Assembly: GCF_002575655.3 (NCBI RefSeq)
Contig: NC_053037.3
Span: forward strand, 451,019,793-451,083,792
DNA length: 64,000 bases
Origin: Aegilops tauschii subsp. strangulata
Lineage: Eukaryota > Streptophyta > Magnoliopsida > Poales > Poaceae
Direction of reading: 5' to 3'
Shown here in pieces: positions 11,001 through 22,858 of this stretch. The notes below the pieces were generated by a model, which saw nothing but the letters and a program-made list of their open reading frames with translations, made no database searches and was not told the DNA's origin. Positions within the stretch are counted from its first letter, which is position 1, and the number at the start of each line of letters is the position of its first letter. The position numbers and the translations under genes are program-made.

Positions 11001-11806
11001 TCAGGCCGCGGCATCTCCTTGGTACACATCCGGCTCGGATCGAGCTGGCCGCTCATCTGACAGATCAGATGAGGCCGGCTCTGGAGCGGAAGGACCTGGC
11101 GTGTGACGAACGCGGCCAGGAGGTCGGGCCCCGTCAGGCCCTCCGACTGGACCATCACCCGCAGGTGGGCGATGGCGGCGTTTCCTCCCTGCGATAGCGT
11201 CACCGCCCGGAAGGACCACTGGGGCAGCCTCCCCGCCGGTGGGCCGGCTACGTAAGCCGGCAGGTTGAGGTAGTCACCTCGGGGAGCGATGCTCCGCACG
11301 TAGAAGTATGACTTCTGCCACTTCTTCACCGATTGGATCAGCGTGATGACGGGGAAGGGGTTGTCGGCGCCTGATCTCCGCGACGCGATGAAGGCGCCGG
11401 TCTGAGCCGGCACGCCCCTCACGCGCGTGCCCAGCTTCGACTGGAAGAACTCCCCCCAGAGCTCGAGGGTGGGGAGGACGCCAAGATAGCCTTCGCACAG
11501 GGTGACGAAGGCCGACAGCAGCACCACCGCATTGGGGGTGAGGTGGTGCGGCTGGAGTTGATAGAAGTCCAACCAGGAGCGGAAGAAGGCGCTCACTGGC
11601 AGGCCGAAGCCGCGCAGGAAGTGCGAGCGGAAGACCAGCCGCTCGCCCTCCCGCGGCGCCGGCCTGACCTCCTTCTCCGGCGCGAGGCGGACCTCCACTT
11701 TGTCCGCGCTGGGCAGACGCCGGGTGTCGCGGAGGAAGTCGATGTGGTCGTTGTGAACGATGGAGCCATCCCAATCCCCGCCGAGCTGCTCTACGTGGGG
11801 AGGCAT
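8061..11806 (-). pseudogene. Element A antisense gene, gypsy-type PF04195-like protein, six exons
   Basis: It starts at ATG 11806 and reads leftward. Exon 1 (11806-10904) encodes about 301 residues with the conserved block found in the plant 'putative gypsy type transposon' family (PF04195, from memory): an FRSHFLRGFGLPVS-like start, then FYQLQPHHLTPNAV and a VTLCEGYLGVLPTLELW core. Exon/intron borders seen: donor GTACGC at 10903, acceptor CAG before 10806, then exons about 10806-10396, 10309-9548, 9374-9284, 9132-8868 and 8774-8061. The later exons are Ala/Glu-rich and coiled-coil-like. The last one ends in an acidic tail (EEEEEEGED) and TAG at 8061. Internal TAGs at 10498 and 9013 and a frameshift near 10455 break exons 2 and 5. 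The role is unknown; a regulatory role in Tat elements is only inference. Confidence 0.72.
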
Positions 11807-11944
11807 AGCGGAAGCTGGCACGGCGGCGGAGGAGCGTGCGAAGGAAGAGCGCGGCGGCGAGGCACTGTCGCAAGAACGAGCAAGGCGAGAAGACGAAGGG
11901 AATAGGAGGAGCGTGCGAGGGTCTGCCGCCTTCCACCTCCCCCT

Positions 11945-11952
11945 ACTTATAG
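11945..11952 (-). promoter_or_regulatory. TATA box of the A antisense gene
   Basis: On - this reads CTATAAGT, 139-146 bp upstream of the ATG at 11806. This suggests the antisense gene has its own promoter inside the element, independent of the LTR. 11807-12380 otherwise holds no gene; a G11 run lies near 11981-11991. Confidence 0.5.
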
Positions 11953-12380
11953 CCTCACGCGGCCGAAGAGGCCGGACGTGGGGGGGGGGGGGACGTGGGA
12001 TTAACTGCGCCCACTCCCCCCACGTCCCGCGTTTATTACGCATAAGTGCGAGCCGAAACTGCCGCACGGAACGTGCGGGCGGTTTCGGGATACAAAGGAT
12101 CCACGCCTGGGCCAGGGCGCGGACGTGGCGGGCCCCCTCCCTGCGGCGACGTCCCGTCACGCACGTGGGCTGGCAGGCTTTCCGGCCACGTGGCATGCCA
12201 CGGCCCGAGGCCGGCCCGCGGCCCGGTGCACGAGCCTACAGGTTCCTGCCCCCCGACTCCAGAAGAATTCGACTAAAGGCGGCGCACCTGCACCAAGGCC
12301 GGCTCCCAGCTACCGGCTTGTTATGATAGGAAGCTGACCGAGCTTCTCGAACCCCACTCCACCTCGAAGCCCAATCAGCT

Positions 12381-12391
12381 TCGGGGACTAC
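12381..12391 (+). other. Polypurine tract of A
   Basis: TCGGGGACTAC directly precedes the 3' LTR start TGTCGGGG. It is the expected plus-strand primer site. Confidence 0.6.
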
Positions 12392-13493
12392 TGTCGGGGT
12401 AAACGACCACGGGTAGCCTAACCGACTACCCCTGGTTCTTCAGAAAATTTATCAGGCCTTTGGGCCTTCAAGCACTCCAGGCGTTTGGGCCGCCTTCCCC
12501 GGCCGGCTAGCACTAAAGCCGACTCCCGGAAGGCGACCCAGCCTTACCGACTCCAAGAAGCCGGCCAAGAAGGATGCCGACTCCTAGAAGCCGGCCAAGA
12601 TCACAACCACTCCTACATAACAACGACTTGACGGGGCATGGCCACAGTGCGGCCCACGACCCCCTAAGCCCGAGGCGGGCATGGCTACAGGAGGCCGTAC
12701 GGGGGGATGTCCCCCGTGCGGCCGGGCACTGTAGCCACGCCAGCTACGACGTCATCCACGACCCACTCCTGTACGGCCCAAGGACTGCGGGCCCCTTCAG
12801 TCAGAGAGAGGTGTGAAGGCGGCCCGGCTCTTCCTAGTCGGCCAAGAGTATAGCCGGCCTCCAGAAGCCGGCCACTCCCGTCCTCGAAGCAGGAGCCCCA
12901 TTAAGGAGACAAGACGGGGTGAGGCTACAGTGATAGCCCCCGAGGCGGCCCACTGTAGCCATGCTCACCCCGACAAAGCCCTCATCATCAGAGGCGCGGC
13001 TACAGTAAGCAGCCGCCGACAAAACCCTAGGCGGTGGGGCCGGCCTGTCGACCAGGTAGCCGGCAGCCAGCGGGACCCACCAGCCAGCGGGACCCAGCAG
13101 CCGACGGAGAAGCCGGCGAGCGTAGACACTGATGGCTGGGACCAGATCCCAGTCGGATTAGTATTGTACCCTCAGGGGGTAGGCCTATATAAACCCCCCG
13201 GAGCACCCACGCAAAGGGTTGGCACCTCTGCATGTTTGGCTTCCAAGCATAGCACACACACACACCATAGATAGAGAGAGGCAAGAGCTAGCCTTGTTCT
13301 TCCTCTCCCTTGATCCCAACAGCTCTAGGAGCGATTGTAGCTACTCTTTATCTCCTCGGAGAGCCCCGAACCTGGGTAAGATTCACCGGCGTGCATGTCT
13401 TCGCCTCATCCCGTTTCCAGGCACCGGCGACGTTTTATTGGCTCCCACAATGATAAGCCATCCCTTGGCATATGTCGCACCAACCACCCGACA
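12392..13493 (+). repeat. 3' LTR of element A
   Basis: This is a complete LTR of 1102 bp, starting TGTCGGGG and ending CCGACA. Bases 12693-13493 match the 5' copy with few substitutions plus the 50 bp deletion described there. A TATA box (CTATATAAA) lies at 13185-13193. Confidence 0.93.
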
Positions 13494-14969
13494 AAATACA
13501 TCGACATTTGCCCACAGGAAGGCGACGAGCGCGCTTTCCTATTTGCTGTCAAGGGTGGAGCTTATAGTGAAAGCCCCGCCCGTGCCGTCCTCCTTGACGG
13601 ACACCTTCTTGGTTTCTGGTGGTGCAGCCTTGGACTTCTTGCTCTTGCCGGCGGAGCTCTCTGGCACGTCCTCAACGGGTGCACAACACTATGAAGAGGT
13701 GCGCTTGCCGGAGTGGGTGCAAGAGGTCTTGCTGGAAGAGGTCTTGCCGGAAGGAGTCTTGCCGGCCTTCTTCGTCCCTGGAGCTTCAGCGGCAGGAGCA
13801 AGTGCCCTGGCGGCAGTTGCTGCAACTACCTCTCGGTAGAGTTGGTCGGCGTAGATGAGCGCGTCTTTCTTGTCAGAGGGGACGGTGATGATGGTCAGCG
13901 GCCCCGGCATCTTCAACGTGTTGTGGGCGTAGTGGGACGCCGCCATGAACTTGGCCAGCAATGGGCGGCCAAGGATCCCATTGTATGGCAAAGGGATCTC
14001 GGCGACATCGAAGGCGATCTTCTCTGTCCTATAGTTTAGCTCGCCCCCAAACGTAACCGGCAGCGTGATTTTACCTTTAGGCTGGCTCCTTCCCAGTTTG
14101 ACCCCTTGAAACATGCCCGTCTCTTCGAGGTCTCCATCAGGAATCTGCAGCTTCTTGATCACAGCGGGCGAGATCAAATTCAGACCGGCCCCACCGTCAA
14201 CCAGCACTTTGGTCACCTTGAGGTTGCGTATTGTTGGTGAAACCAACAATGGCAAACACCTGACCGCATTTGTGCGGTCAGGGTGATCCTCGGTGTCAAA
14301 AATGATGGGCATGCGGGACCACTTCATTGGCTTCTGGGCATCGAACGACGGCTCCGCCGCAGTGACCTCACGCGCCCACTGCTTCAGCTGGCGGTGTGAG
14401 CTGTGCAACGAGGTGCCACTGTCGATGCACATAGCCTCTGTAGCCTTCTGGAACTTGTTCTCGCCGGACTCGACGTCCTCGTCGTGATCATCATCCTCCT
14501 CTTTCTTGTCGCGGCCCCGAGCAGGCCTCTCTTGTTGGTTATCCTTGCCGCGGCGACCCCCTTGGCCGCCACGCTTCTTGCCGGATCCCCTAGCACCATC
14601 CTAACCCTTCTCCTTCTCTCGCCTTTCATATTTAGCCTTCTGCTTTTCCGCAAGCAGCTCAACTTGTCGGCAGTTCTGGAGGTCATGGCCCTTGGTGCGG
14701 TGGATCTTGCAGTACTGCTTGTCGGAGCCTCCTGGCTTGCCGGCGGCCGCCAGGGCCAAGCAAGCGGCACACCCGACAACCTCCTTGCCGGGGTCTTCGG
14801 CCTTGGCCTTTTTGGCAGCGCCGAGCTCGCCGGATCCCTCAACGGCAAGCACAGTCTTGCCCTTCTTTGTCGGGGCGGCGGTGTCTTCGTTTGTGGAGTC
14901 GGTTTCCGCACCAGCGTCCTCGCCGGGGTACTTCCTCCCATCTTCAGCTCGAGCACATCTATCGTCCAG
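13494..14969 (-). pseudogene. Element D gag C-terminus, protease and start of pol
   Basis: One - frame runs from 14969 to 13494 with TAG stops at 14601-14603, 13689-13691 and 13539-13541. All three are in the same frame, so each is a point mutation and not a frame break. Features in order: a region starting LDDRCARAEDGRKYPGE (14969-14920), a zinc-knuckle-like YCKIHRTKGHDLQNC motif near 14700, a basic stretch, and an aspartic protease with VLVDGGAGLNLIS near 14200 and ILGRPLLAKF near 13970. The last stop sits in AAATAGGAA, the same context as the pro/RT stop of element A. The frame stops at element A. Confidence 0.85.
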
Positions 14970-15851
14970 TGTCAGATCTCGGGTTCCGGCAAAACCCTCA
15001 AGGTTCGAACACTGGGGTGCGCACGATGATCTTTCTCTACCGATCCATGCCCTAACCTCGCTACGATCTCAGAGGCTAGCTCGACGAACTCGCAACACAA
15101 GGGACACACGATTTATACTGGTTCGGGCCACCGTTGTGGTGTAATACCCTACTCCAGTGTGTGGTGGTGGATTGCCTCTCGGGCTGAGGATGGACAGTAC
15201 AAGGGGAAGAACAACCTCCTGAGGTGAGGTGTTCTTGTGCTTGGTGGGAGAGGATTACTCAAGATGAGATGAGATGCCTCCGAATGAGTTATCTCCTACG
15301 GTGGTGGCTAGTCCTATTTATAGAAGCCCTGGTCCTCTCCCCAAATATCGAGCGGGAAGGGAGCCAACAATGGCCAATTTGAAAGGGGACAGCTAGTACA
15401 GCTTATCCTGACAAAAGCAGTCTTCGCCTGCAAAAGACTCTGGTGGTGACGCTGCCTTGGGCTCCATGGTGACCTCCGTCTTGCCGTCCTGCTGGTCTTG
15501 TTCTCGTTGCACGGATATGGAAACCTTTGCTTGACGCCTCGTTACTCATCTCCTGCCCTTGCCTCCTTAGCAGAAAAGAGGAAACAAGGACACTGCACGT
15601 GCTGGCGCCCGCCTGGCCTCGTTCGTCATGGCTCACGTCACGAGAACCTCGCGAGGTTTTCCTTGCCTTGATCTCTCCGCCCCTTGCGAGCCAACCTGGT
15701 GAGGCCGCTCCTGAGGAGGTCTTGCGTCGTCCGCCTCGCGAGGGTCTGGAATGCTTGTTGGTGAAGATGGGCCATACGGGCCCGCTCGCAGAGCCACGCT
15801 ACGGGTCGCAGGCAGGCAAGTCTGGCGACCCGCGTTCCCAGAACGTCGACA
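14970..15851 (-). repeat. 3' LTR of element B
   Basis: 882 bp, with TGTCAG at the left and GTCGACA at the right edge. It matches 28373-29271. It lacks 17-18 bp present in the other copy near 29140 (about 15738 here), where two CCTCGCGAG-like repeats flank the difference. On -, a CTATAAATA TATA box is at 15323-15315. Confidence 0.92.
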
Positions 15852-15866
15852 GTAGCCCCCGGCCCC
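15852..15866 (-). other. Polypurine tract of B
   Basis: On - this reads GGGGCCGGGGGCTAC directly before the LTR, like the GGGGACTAC of element A. It fixes the orientation of B. Confidence 0.6.
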
Positions 15867-16140
15867 AGGCGCGCCCGGGTTTGGCTTCGAGGCGAAGCCA
15901 ACGGTCAAGTGCGGAGCACCGCGGGCCCCAATTGCATGTGGCCTTGGTCGACGCGTGGCAATTTATTGGACGTGGGCGTCTCCGCTTCCCCACGCTGCCT
16001 TGACACCCACCTGGCTAGGCGGCCACTGTAGTCTACACGGTTTCCTTAACCTTGTTGCGGCGCGTTCCCCCCAATTCTTCCGCTCCCTTGAAGCTCGCCT
16101 CCTTCTCCCAATCCGATCTGAGCTCATCTCTCCCTTCTCC

Positions 16141-19100
16141 ATGGCGCCGAATCAGATGGAGAAGGGGAAGGAGCCCGTGCCCTCCGTCGAACTACATCCG
16201 GCCATTGAGCCCGCCATTGGCAGGTCGCTGGTGCTCAACCAAGAAGCCATGGACAAGGTGCGGCCCATGCTCGCCTCCAGCTTCAATGAGTGGGGCAAAA
16301 TGGTGGCCTGGCCTGCGTCTCGTGCTCGTATTGACCGGACAGCCACTGAGGTTCCATTCTTCATTGACGCCCTTTGGGCCGGCCTGATTCCTCCTCCGCC
16401 TTCTTCAACGTAGTGCTTGCCCATTATCAGACCCACATGCTGCACCTTGATCCACAATCTGTGACCCTTCTCACCGTCTTCGCCTTTGTTTGCGAGGCCA
16501 TGGTCGGCATTGCTCCTTCCGTGGCTCTTCTTCGTCATTTCTTCTCGTTGCACCTGACTGATCCCCGACAGACCTTGGGATGCCTGAGCTTCTAGGCCAT
16601 GGCGGCGACAGCCGGCGCGGGGATTGACTTTGAGCTTCCACCATCCACGAGCGAGTTTCGGACGCGGTGGGTATTTGTTGATGTCGGTGTGCGTAGCCCC
16701 CTGCTCTCTTCTCCGTCGGCGCCTACCATTCCCAACTCCGGCTGGTGCCACCAGAGGCTCGCCGATCCTTGCCTTGTCCCCGTCTGGCTCAGGTTGAAGA
16801 GGCTGAAACACCGCGACGTGACTGTGCCTATGGTGGTGAAGGAGTTCGTCTGGCGCCGGGTCGCTCCGCTTCAACGACACTCTCGGCCGATGTGGGCCTT
16901 GCTCAGCAGCAATGACCACATGAGGCTTCAGGAGTCCGGGCTCCCCCTTGAGGCGCGGCAGACTGTGATCGAGGTCCTGACAGGCGTCCCGTTGCCTGAC
17001 GACTTGCCCGGGAAGATTTGTCTTCTGTACCGCTGCTTGAACAAGGTGCAATTCATGGAGCACATGCCCTGCTTCGATGAGTGGGGGCTACATCCAGTCG
17101 ACCTGGAGGGGCCCCATGAGAACCCCATCATCGTGGTGCCTCTCCTTGCCACCAGCTCCGATCCTGCCCCAAGAGTGGATGCTGGGGGACAAGTATCATC
17201 GGAGGCAGGGGCGCTGGAGCAGATGGGTCGGTGCTACCTGAGACTCCCGAGGCGTTAGCAGGTCGTCGCGAGGCGAAGCCCGACAGCTCTCCCCATCTTG
17301 GCGCTCCTGAGGCCTCCCGGGGTGCTTTCCCAGTTGCGCTTCGTGATGGTCGCCACGTACAACGCTTCGGTCGGCTTTGCGTGGACTTCGAGGAGCTCCG
17401 GAAAAGGAAGGGATCCCCGAGCGGCCGCGGCGGTATCTTCGGGACGTTGAAGCAGAGGAAGTACATCGCCATTGACGAGTAAGTATTGTATCTTTGTGGC
17501 TTCTTGAGTGCTGCTGTCCTTCCTGACGCTGGTCCTTCAGGATCCCTTCCACCAAAGCCGCCGGGTCTCCTGAGAAGCAGTCTCCTCTCTCCCCGTCTCC
17601 CCCACTGACCTTGAGCGCCCCGAGCCTGCACGCCGCCTTCAGCGCGGGGTCGGTTGGAGAGGCGCGCTTGCCTCTATGGCTCCTTGAACCTACGGCCTCA
17701 TCGTCCCTCCTTCGCGGCCTTGCCTGGAGCTCAGCGAGCATGCCGAGGGCTCCTCCTCTGGTCATGGACGATGGCTGGATGGCTTCGGTCTCGGATGCCT
17801 CTTCAAGCAGCGGGCCTCGACTCGTCCAGGCCCCTTGCGAGGCCTGGCTGGCCTCCGGGCGGGCGCGAGCCGCCAACCCCCTGCTAGGAGAGGGCGAGTC
17901 GCTTCAGGCCCCGCCTGTAGCCCCCGCGGCGGAGGATGAGATGGGACGCGCTTGAGTTCGAGCACGGATGGAGCGTTGTTCGTCATGAGCTCTTCTAGGA
18001 GGCGATGGGCGCGATGAACCGGCTTGGTGAAGAACTCGTGGATGTCGACACGCGCCTCAAGGCCGAGGGCCTTCGGTTGGCGGAGGAGCGACATAAGTTG
18101 AAGGTGGCTATCAACCTTGGGCGCCACCAGCGGAGCTTGATAACGCGAAGGCTGAAGCTGAAGGAAATATGCCCTAGAGGCAATAATAAAGTTATTATTT
18201 ATTTCCTTATATCATGATAAATGTTTATTAGTCATGCTAGAATTGTATTAACCGGAAACATGATACATGTGTGAATACATAGACAAACAGAGTGTCACTA
18301 GTATGCCTCTACTTGACTAGCTCGTTGATCAAAGATGGTTATGTTTCCTAACTATAGACATGAGTTGTCATTTGATAAACAGGATCACATCATTAGGAGA
18401 ATGATGTGATTGACTTGACCCATTCCGTTAGCTTAGCACTTGATCGTTTAGTATGTTACTATTGCTTTCTTCATGACTTATACATGTTCCTATGACTATG
18501 AGATTATGCAACTCCCGAATACCGGAGGAACACTTTATGTGCTACCAAACGTCACAACGTAACTGGGTGATTATAAAGGTGCTCTATAGGTGTCTCCGAA
18601 GGTACTTGTTGATTTGACATATATCGAGATTAGGATTTGTCACTCCGATTGTCGGAGAGGTGTCTCTGGGCCCACATGGTAATGCACATCACTATAAGCC
18701 TTGCAAGCATTGTAACTAATGAGTTAGTTGCGGGATGATGTATTACGAAATGAGTAAAGAGACTTGCCGGTAACGAGATTGAACTAGGTATTGAGATACC
18801 GACGATCAAATCTCGGGCAAGTAACATACCGATGACAAAGGGAACAACGTATGTTGTTATGCGGTTTGACTGATAAAGATCTTCGTAGAATATGTAGGAG
18901 CCAATATGAGCATCCAGGTTCCTCTATTGGTTATTGACCGGAGACGTGTCTCGGTCATGTCTACATTGTTCTCGAACCCGTAGAGTCCGCACGCTTAAAG
19001 TTCGGTGACGATCGGTATTATGAGTTTTAGTGTTTTGATGTACCGAAGGTAGTTCGGAGTCCCGGATATGATCACGGACATGACGAGGAGTCTCGAAATG

Positions 19101-20992
19101 GTCGAGACGTAGAGATTGATATATTGGACGACTATGTTTGGACACCGGAAGGGTTCCGGGAGGTTTCGGGCATATACTGGAGTACCGGGGGGTTGCCGGA
19201 ACCCCCCGGGGAGTTAATTGGGCCTCATGGGCCCTAGTGGGACAAGAGGAGGGGCGACCAGGGCAGCCGCGCACCCCCTCCCCCTCTAATCCGAATTGGA
19301 CAAGGAGGGGGCGGCGCCCCCCTTTTTTCCTTCTCTTCCTCTCTCCCTTCCTTCCTTTCTCCTACTCCTACTTGGAAGGGGGGAGTCCTACTCCCGGTGG
19401 GAGTAGGACTCCTCATGGAGCGCGCCTAGGGAGGCCGGCCTCCTCCCCCTCCTCCACTCCTTTATATACGGGGAGGGGGGCACCCCTTGGAGAGAACAAT
19501 TGATCATTGATCTCTTAGCCGTGTGTGGTGCCCCCCTCCACCATAATCCACCTCGATAATATCGTAGCGGTGCTTAAGTGAAGCCCTGCGTCGGTAGCAT
19601 CATCATCACCGTCATCACGCCGTCGTGCTGATGAAACTCTCCGGCGAAGCTCTGCTGGATCGAAGCTCGCGGGACGTCATCGAGTTGAACGTGTGCTGAA
19701 CTCGGAGGTGTCGTGCGTTCGGTACTTAGATCGGTCGGATCGTGAAGACGTACGACTACATCAACCGTGTTGTGCTAACGCTTCCGCTTTCGATCTACGA
19801 GGGTACATGGACACACTCTCCCCTCTCATTGCTATGCATCACCATGATCCTGTGAGTGCGTAGGAAATGTTTGAAATTACTACGTTCCCCAACAGAAGCT
19901 TCCCTCGCAACCTCGCGTGAAGCTTGCTCCCGAGCTCTAGAAGAGGCCCGAGAAGCTGACCGCCGCCGTGAGGCCATGGAGAAGCGCGCGTGGGAGCTCC
20001 AAGCCTGGAGCGCCTCCTTGGAGTGGCAAGTGGAGAATCACAGAGCTGCCCTTCCATCGTTGAGGGGGACACCCGCCGAAGAAGAAGAGGTCCGGAGGTG
20101 CGATGAGGCATTGGCACTGGAAGTCGTGGAGCGTAGCCTCGAGATCGAGCGATTGGAGACGAGGGAGCGTCAAGTTTCTCAAGCGGAAGATGTCGTTGGC
20201 GCACGCGAGGCCAAGGCCCAGGAGGAGGTCGATCACCGGGTGGCCGAGGCTCGCGTGGATCTTGAGAGTAGGCATGACCTGAAGTTGAAGCTTGCGGAGG
20301 CTGAGCCTGCAGGTAGGACCGCCGCCCTTAGGCCCAGGCTGGCCAAGGTGGAGCGGCGCGAGGAGGCCATGGCAGTCGCCCTGGTCAAGGCGCAGGCGGA
20401 ACTGGCCTCCGCCCGCGCCGAGCTGCTCGCTCTTTAGCAGCGGGTTGCTGATGCCGAGTCCGTTGCACGGCAGAACAGGGAGGAAGTGCTTGAGCGGCGG
20501 ACGCTGGAGCACGTGCATGCTCCCATGCTCCAGGACCTCCAGAACAGGGCCAATACTACCCTGGGCCACATCTGTGATGAGAATGCCCCTCACCCCCACG
20601 CAGACGACTACGCCAGCCACCTCCGCTTCTTCACCGACGTGGTGGCGCGCCTGGAGAACCGCTCCGAGAGAGCTCGCCTGCTTGTCGAAGAGAGGAGCCG
20701 CAGCCTGCTGGGCTGTGCATTCTCCCGTGTCTTCGGCCATCTCCAGAACACCTATCAGAGCTTCGAGTTTGACGCTGCCATTGCCCCAATCCCGGGGACC
20801 ATACGGGGCCACCTGGCGCTGGTCAGGGCCTTCTCTTCTGACGACGACGCGGTGGTGGTCACGGCGGACGAAGGCGACGTGGTCGATGATGGCTTTGACG
20901 GCGCCGGTGGAGGTGATGGTGATGCTGGCGACGGTGGCAGCGATGCCAGTGGCGCGTCTGATGGCGATGCGGCGAGCGACATGTCCGACTGA
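16141..20992 (+). pseudogene. Element B antisense gene, PF04195-like, interrupted by a solo LTR
   Basis: It starts at ATG 16141. The first exon has the same conserved core as in A (AHYQTHMLHLDPQSVTLLTV, FVCEAMVGI). A frameshift near 16395 and a TAG at 16593 break it. A donor (GACGA then GTAAGT) is at about 17479 and an acceptor (CCTTCAG) before 17541. The coiled-coil part, rich in Ala, Glu and Arg, is cut at 18158 by the solo LTR 18159-19894 and resumes at 19900 in frame. TAG at 20435-20437 breaks it again, and it ends with a Gly/Asp-rich tail and TGA at 20990-20992. It is on + because B is on -, so it is antisense to B's gag, as in element A. Function unknown. Confidence 0.75.
18159..19894 (+). 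mobile_element. Copia solo LTR (BARE1/WIS/Angela-like), copy 1
   Basis: 1736 bp, beginning TGAAGGAAATATGCCC and ending GTTCCCCAACA, with a perfect 5 bp target duplication GAAGC at 18154-18158 and 19895-19899. There is no internal domain, so unequal recombination between two LTRs has removed it. A TATA-like TTTATATACG is at 19461. The AATATGCCCTAGAGGCAATAA start and CTACGTTCCCCAACA end are those I know from BARE1/Angela elements. It splits B's antisense gene. Frames inside it are not genes. Confidence 0.88.
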
Positions 20993-22841
20993 TTTTCGTG
21001 TTTCCCAACTATTTCACGAGGACCAATCGATGAAGAAATAATCTTTCTACAACAAACACACACACAAGAGATATCCTTTGGAAAGAACTAAGTCAGGCAA
21101 GCTTTTATCTTCCAACTCTCCAAGTTGTTGTTTAGCTTAACCAACTAGCTCAAGGTATCCAACACAGATTCTTGGAGAAAGAGTGGTTTATAGGAAAACC
21201 ATTTGATCACGAGCTCAACATAGCGGTCAGGTGACAACCTGGTGATACTTCTGAGAAGATATTAGGAAAATCACGAACCACCGATATGTTACTAAGCTCG
21301 AGAACAATCTTGCTTTTCAGGGCAAGACGATATGATGAGCTGAGCAAGGGTTTGACAAAAATCCTAACTCATTGATTGAAGAGTGCACCAAAAATAAGGA
21401 CTAGGTAGCACGATCAATCTTAGGATGATGATTCAATAACCAGCACACCAAGAATGAGAGTATTGCCATTAACTACCAAGCAACGAGTTGCTCAAAGTAT
21501 TGATTTCACACATCACGGTTCACTTGTCGGTATTCCGGTTGTGACAACACGGGACCGAGGAATGAATAATGATGGCGAGAATTATCACTGCGTCAAGAAT
21601 TCATAAGAGGTGGTGCAATTCTCATGACACTCTTGACATAAAGATGGTAACGCTCCAAGGTAGAGCAGAGCAAAAGCTGGATTGGCATTTTGGTCTGCGG
21701 AATACAATTGCTTTGACCCAATCCTAGATATGGACGAGGTTCTGGAGTTTGTTTCTCCTAGTCATTCTGAAATAGAACGGCTTGACGGACCACAAGGATA
21801 GTACACATCGATAACACAGATGTACAACTAGTCGTGACTATCAATTGATAGAAAGAGGTCAGAATACAACTGAAGAGAGACAACTCAAAAGGCCATATGG
21901 TTTTCTGAGTTGCGGATGCATAGATTTAGTATGTCAACAAGTTCCACATATTTCTTCCAGATAATCCATGCAGAAAGGTAGGACTGGCAGATTCACAATG
22001 CAGAATGGAGAACTCATCAAGAGCACTCTGGTTGTGATCTGTTGGGTCAAAGGAACTTCTGCCATATTGGTTCATGGTATTGGAAGAATGATAAACCACG
22101 AACCTCGAGGACTATCGCAAGGTTACTAATATACTAAAGGAACTAGCAAACACTATCAACATGAAGTAAGTAGGGTGAATCTTGGGTTCAAGAACCCAGA
22201 AATAGAATGCCTACCAACTAAATGGCATCACGGGATTCTTTCGAGAATAATGGCCAGAATCATCACACCGGGAACACAAAACATGGCTAGATTACTAAGT
22301 GACTCCCTAAAACACCTAGGGTCATAATAATAGCTCCAACATATATACCGAGGCAATAGAGTGCCTCAACGCACCGGTAGTGTGCTTAATCTGGCCCAAA
22401 GGGACGCAAAAACAGAGGGAAAGGATTTTGCAAATGCATCAGATTGTTTAGAAACCTGGGATGACTCGGACAACATAACGGCTGTAAATGCTCAAAAAGA
22501 TTTGAGACATCCTGCAAAAATGGTGGCAAAACCATTCAGAATCACAATATCAAGGTTCCGAGATCAACTGTCAACACATGGAAGTATTAGAAACTGAACC
22601 GAGGCTTCAGACCAACAATCCTACGAGTCTACGGATTAGTAACACGTGATCCTGATAGAAAGATGAGAAGCCTAGTTCTTAATCCCCGTAGAAGAGAAGA
22701 GGATGACTCAGATCAGAAGGCTATAAGGTAAAGGAGTAAAAAGAGCCTTACGTTCCCATCCACAATCAATTCCCTTATATAACTAAAGCATTTCTAGACT
22801 CAACTTCGACCAGTTTGTCTTGGTAATCCTACAGGCAGTCA

Positions 22842-22854
22842 GGCTCTGATACCA
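22842..22854 (-). other. Primer binding site of C (initiator Met tRNA)
   Basis: On - this reads TGGTATCAGAGCC, the standard complement to the plant initiator Met tRNA 3' end, four bases from the LTR edge at 22859. It proves the orientation of C. Confidence 0.88.
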
Positions 22855-22858
22855 AAGC

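Larger units (their letters stand above)
1..13493 (+). mobile_element. Element A: Tat-lineage Ty3/gypsy LTR retrotransposon, left end outside window
   Basis: Order on + is 5' LTR (partial), primer binding site, gag, protease, RT, RNase H, second RNase H, integrase, spacer with an antisense gene, polypurine tract, 3' LTR. The 3' LTR begins TGTCGGGGT at 12392. The first base of the window aligns with 12693, so about 301 bp of the 5' LTR lie to the left and the whole element is about 13.8 kb. The doubled RNase H, the lack of a visible chromodomain and the antisense gene between pol and the 3' LTR are marks of the Tat lineage (Grande/Ogre relatives). It is inserted in element D just after D's protease/RT junction. 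The right TSD would be AAATA at 13494-13498; the left copy is not in the window. Confidence 0.93.

Noticed and set aside
10673..12196. A 507-codon reading of the A antisense gene
   Set aside because: The part upstream of 11806 crosses the TATA box and the part after 10904 reads through an intron. The supported exon is 11806-10904.
16368..17260. Host gene on + at 16.1-17.3 kb
   Set aside because: The protein matches the antisense gene of elements A and F and lies between the LTRs of B, so it is an element gene.
22361..22597. 78-codon frame in the interior of fragment C
   Set aside because: It is isolated, in non-coding LARD-like sequence, and not similar to gag or pol.
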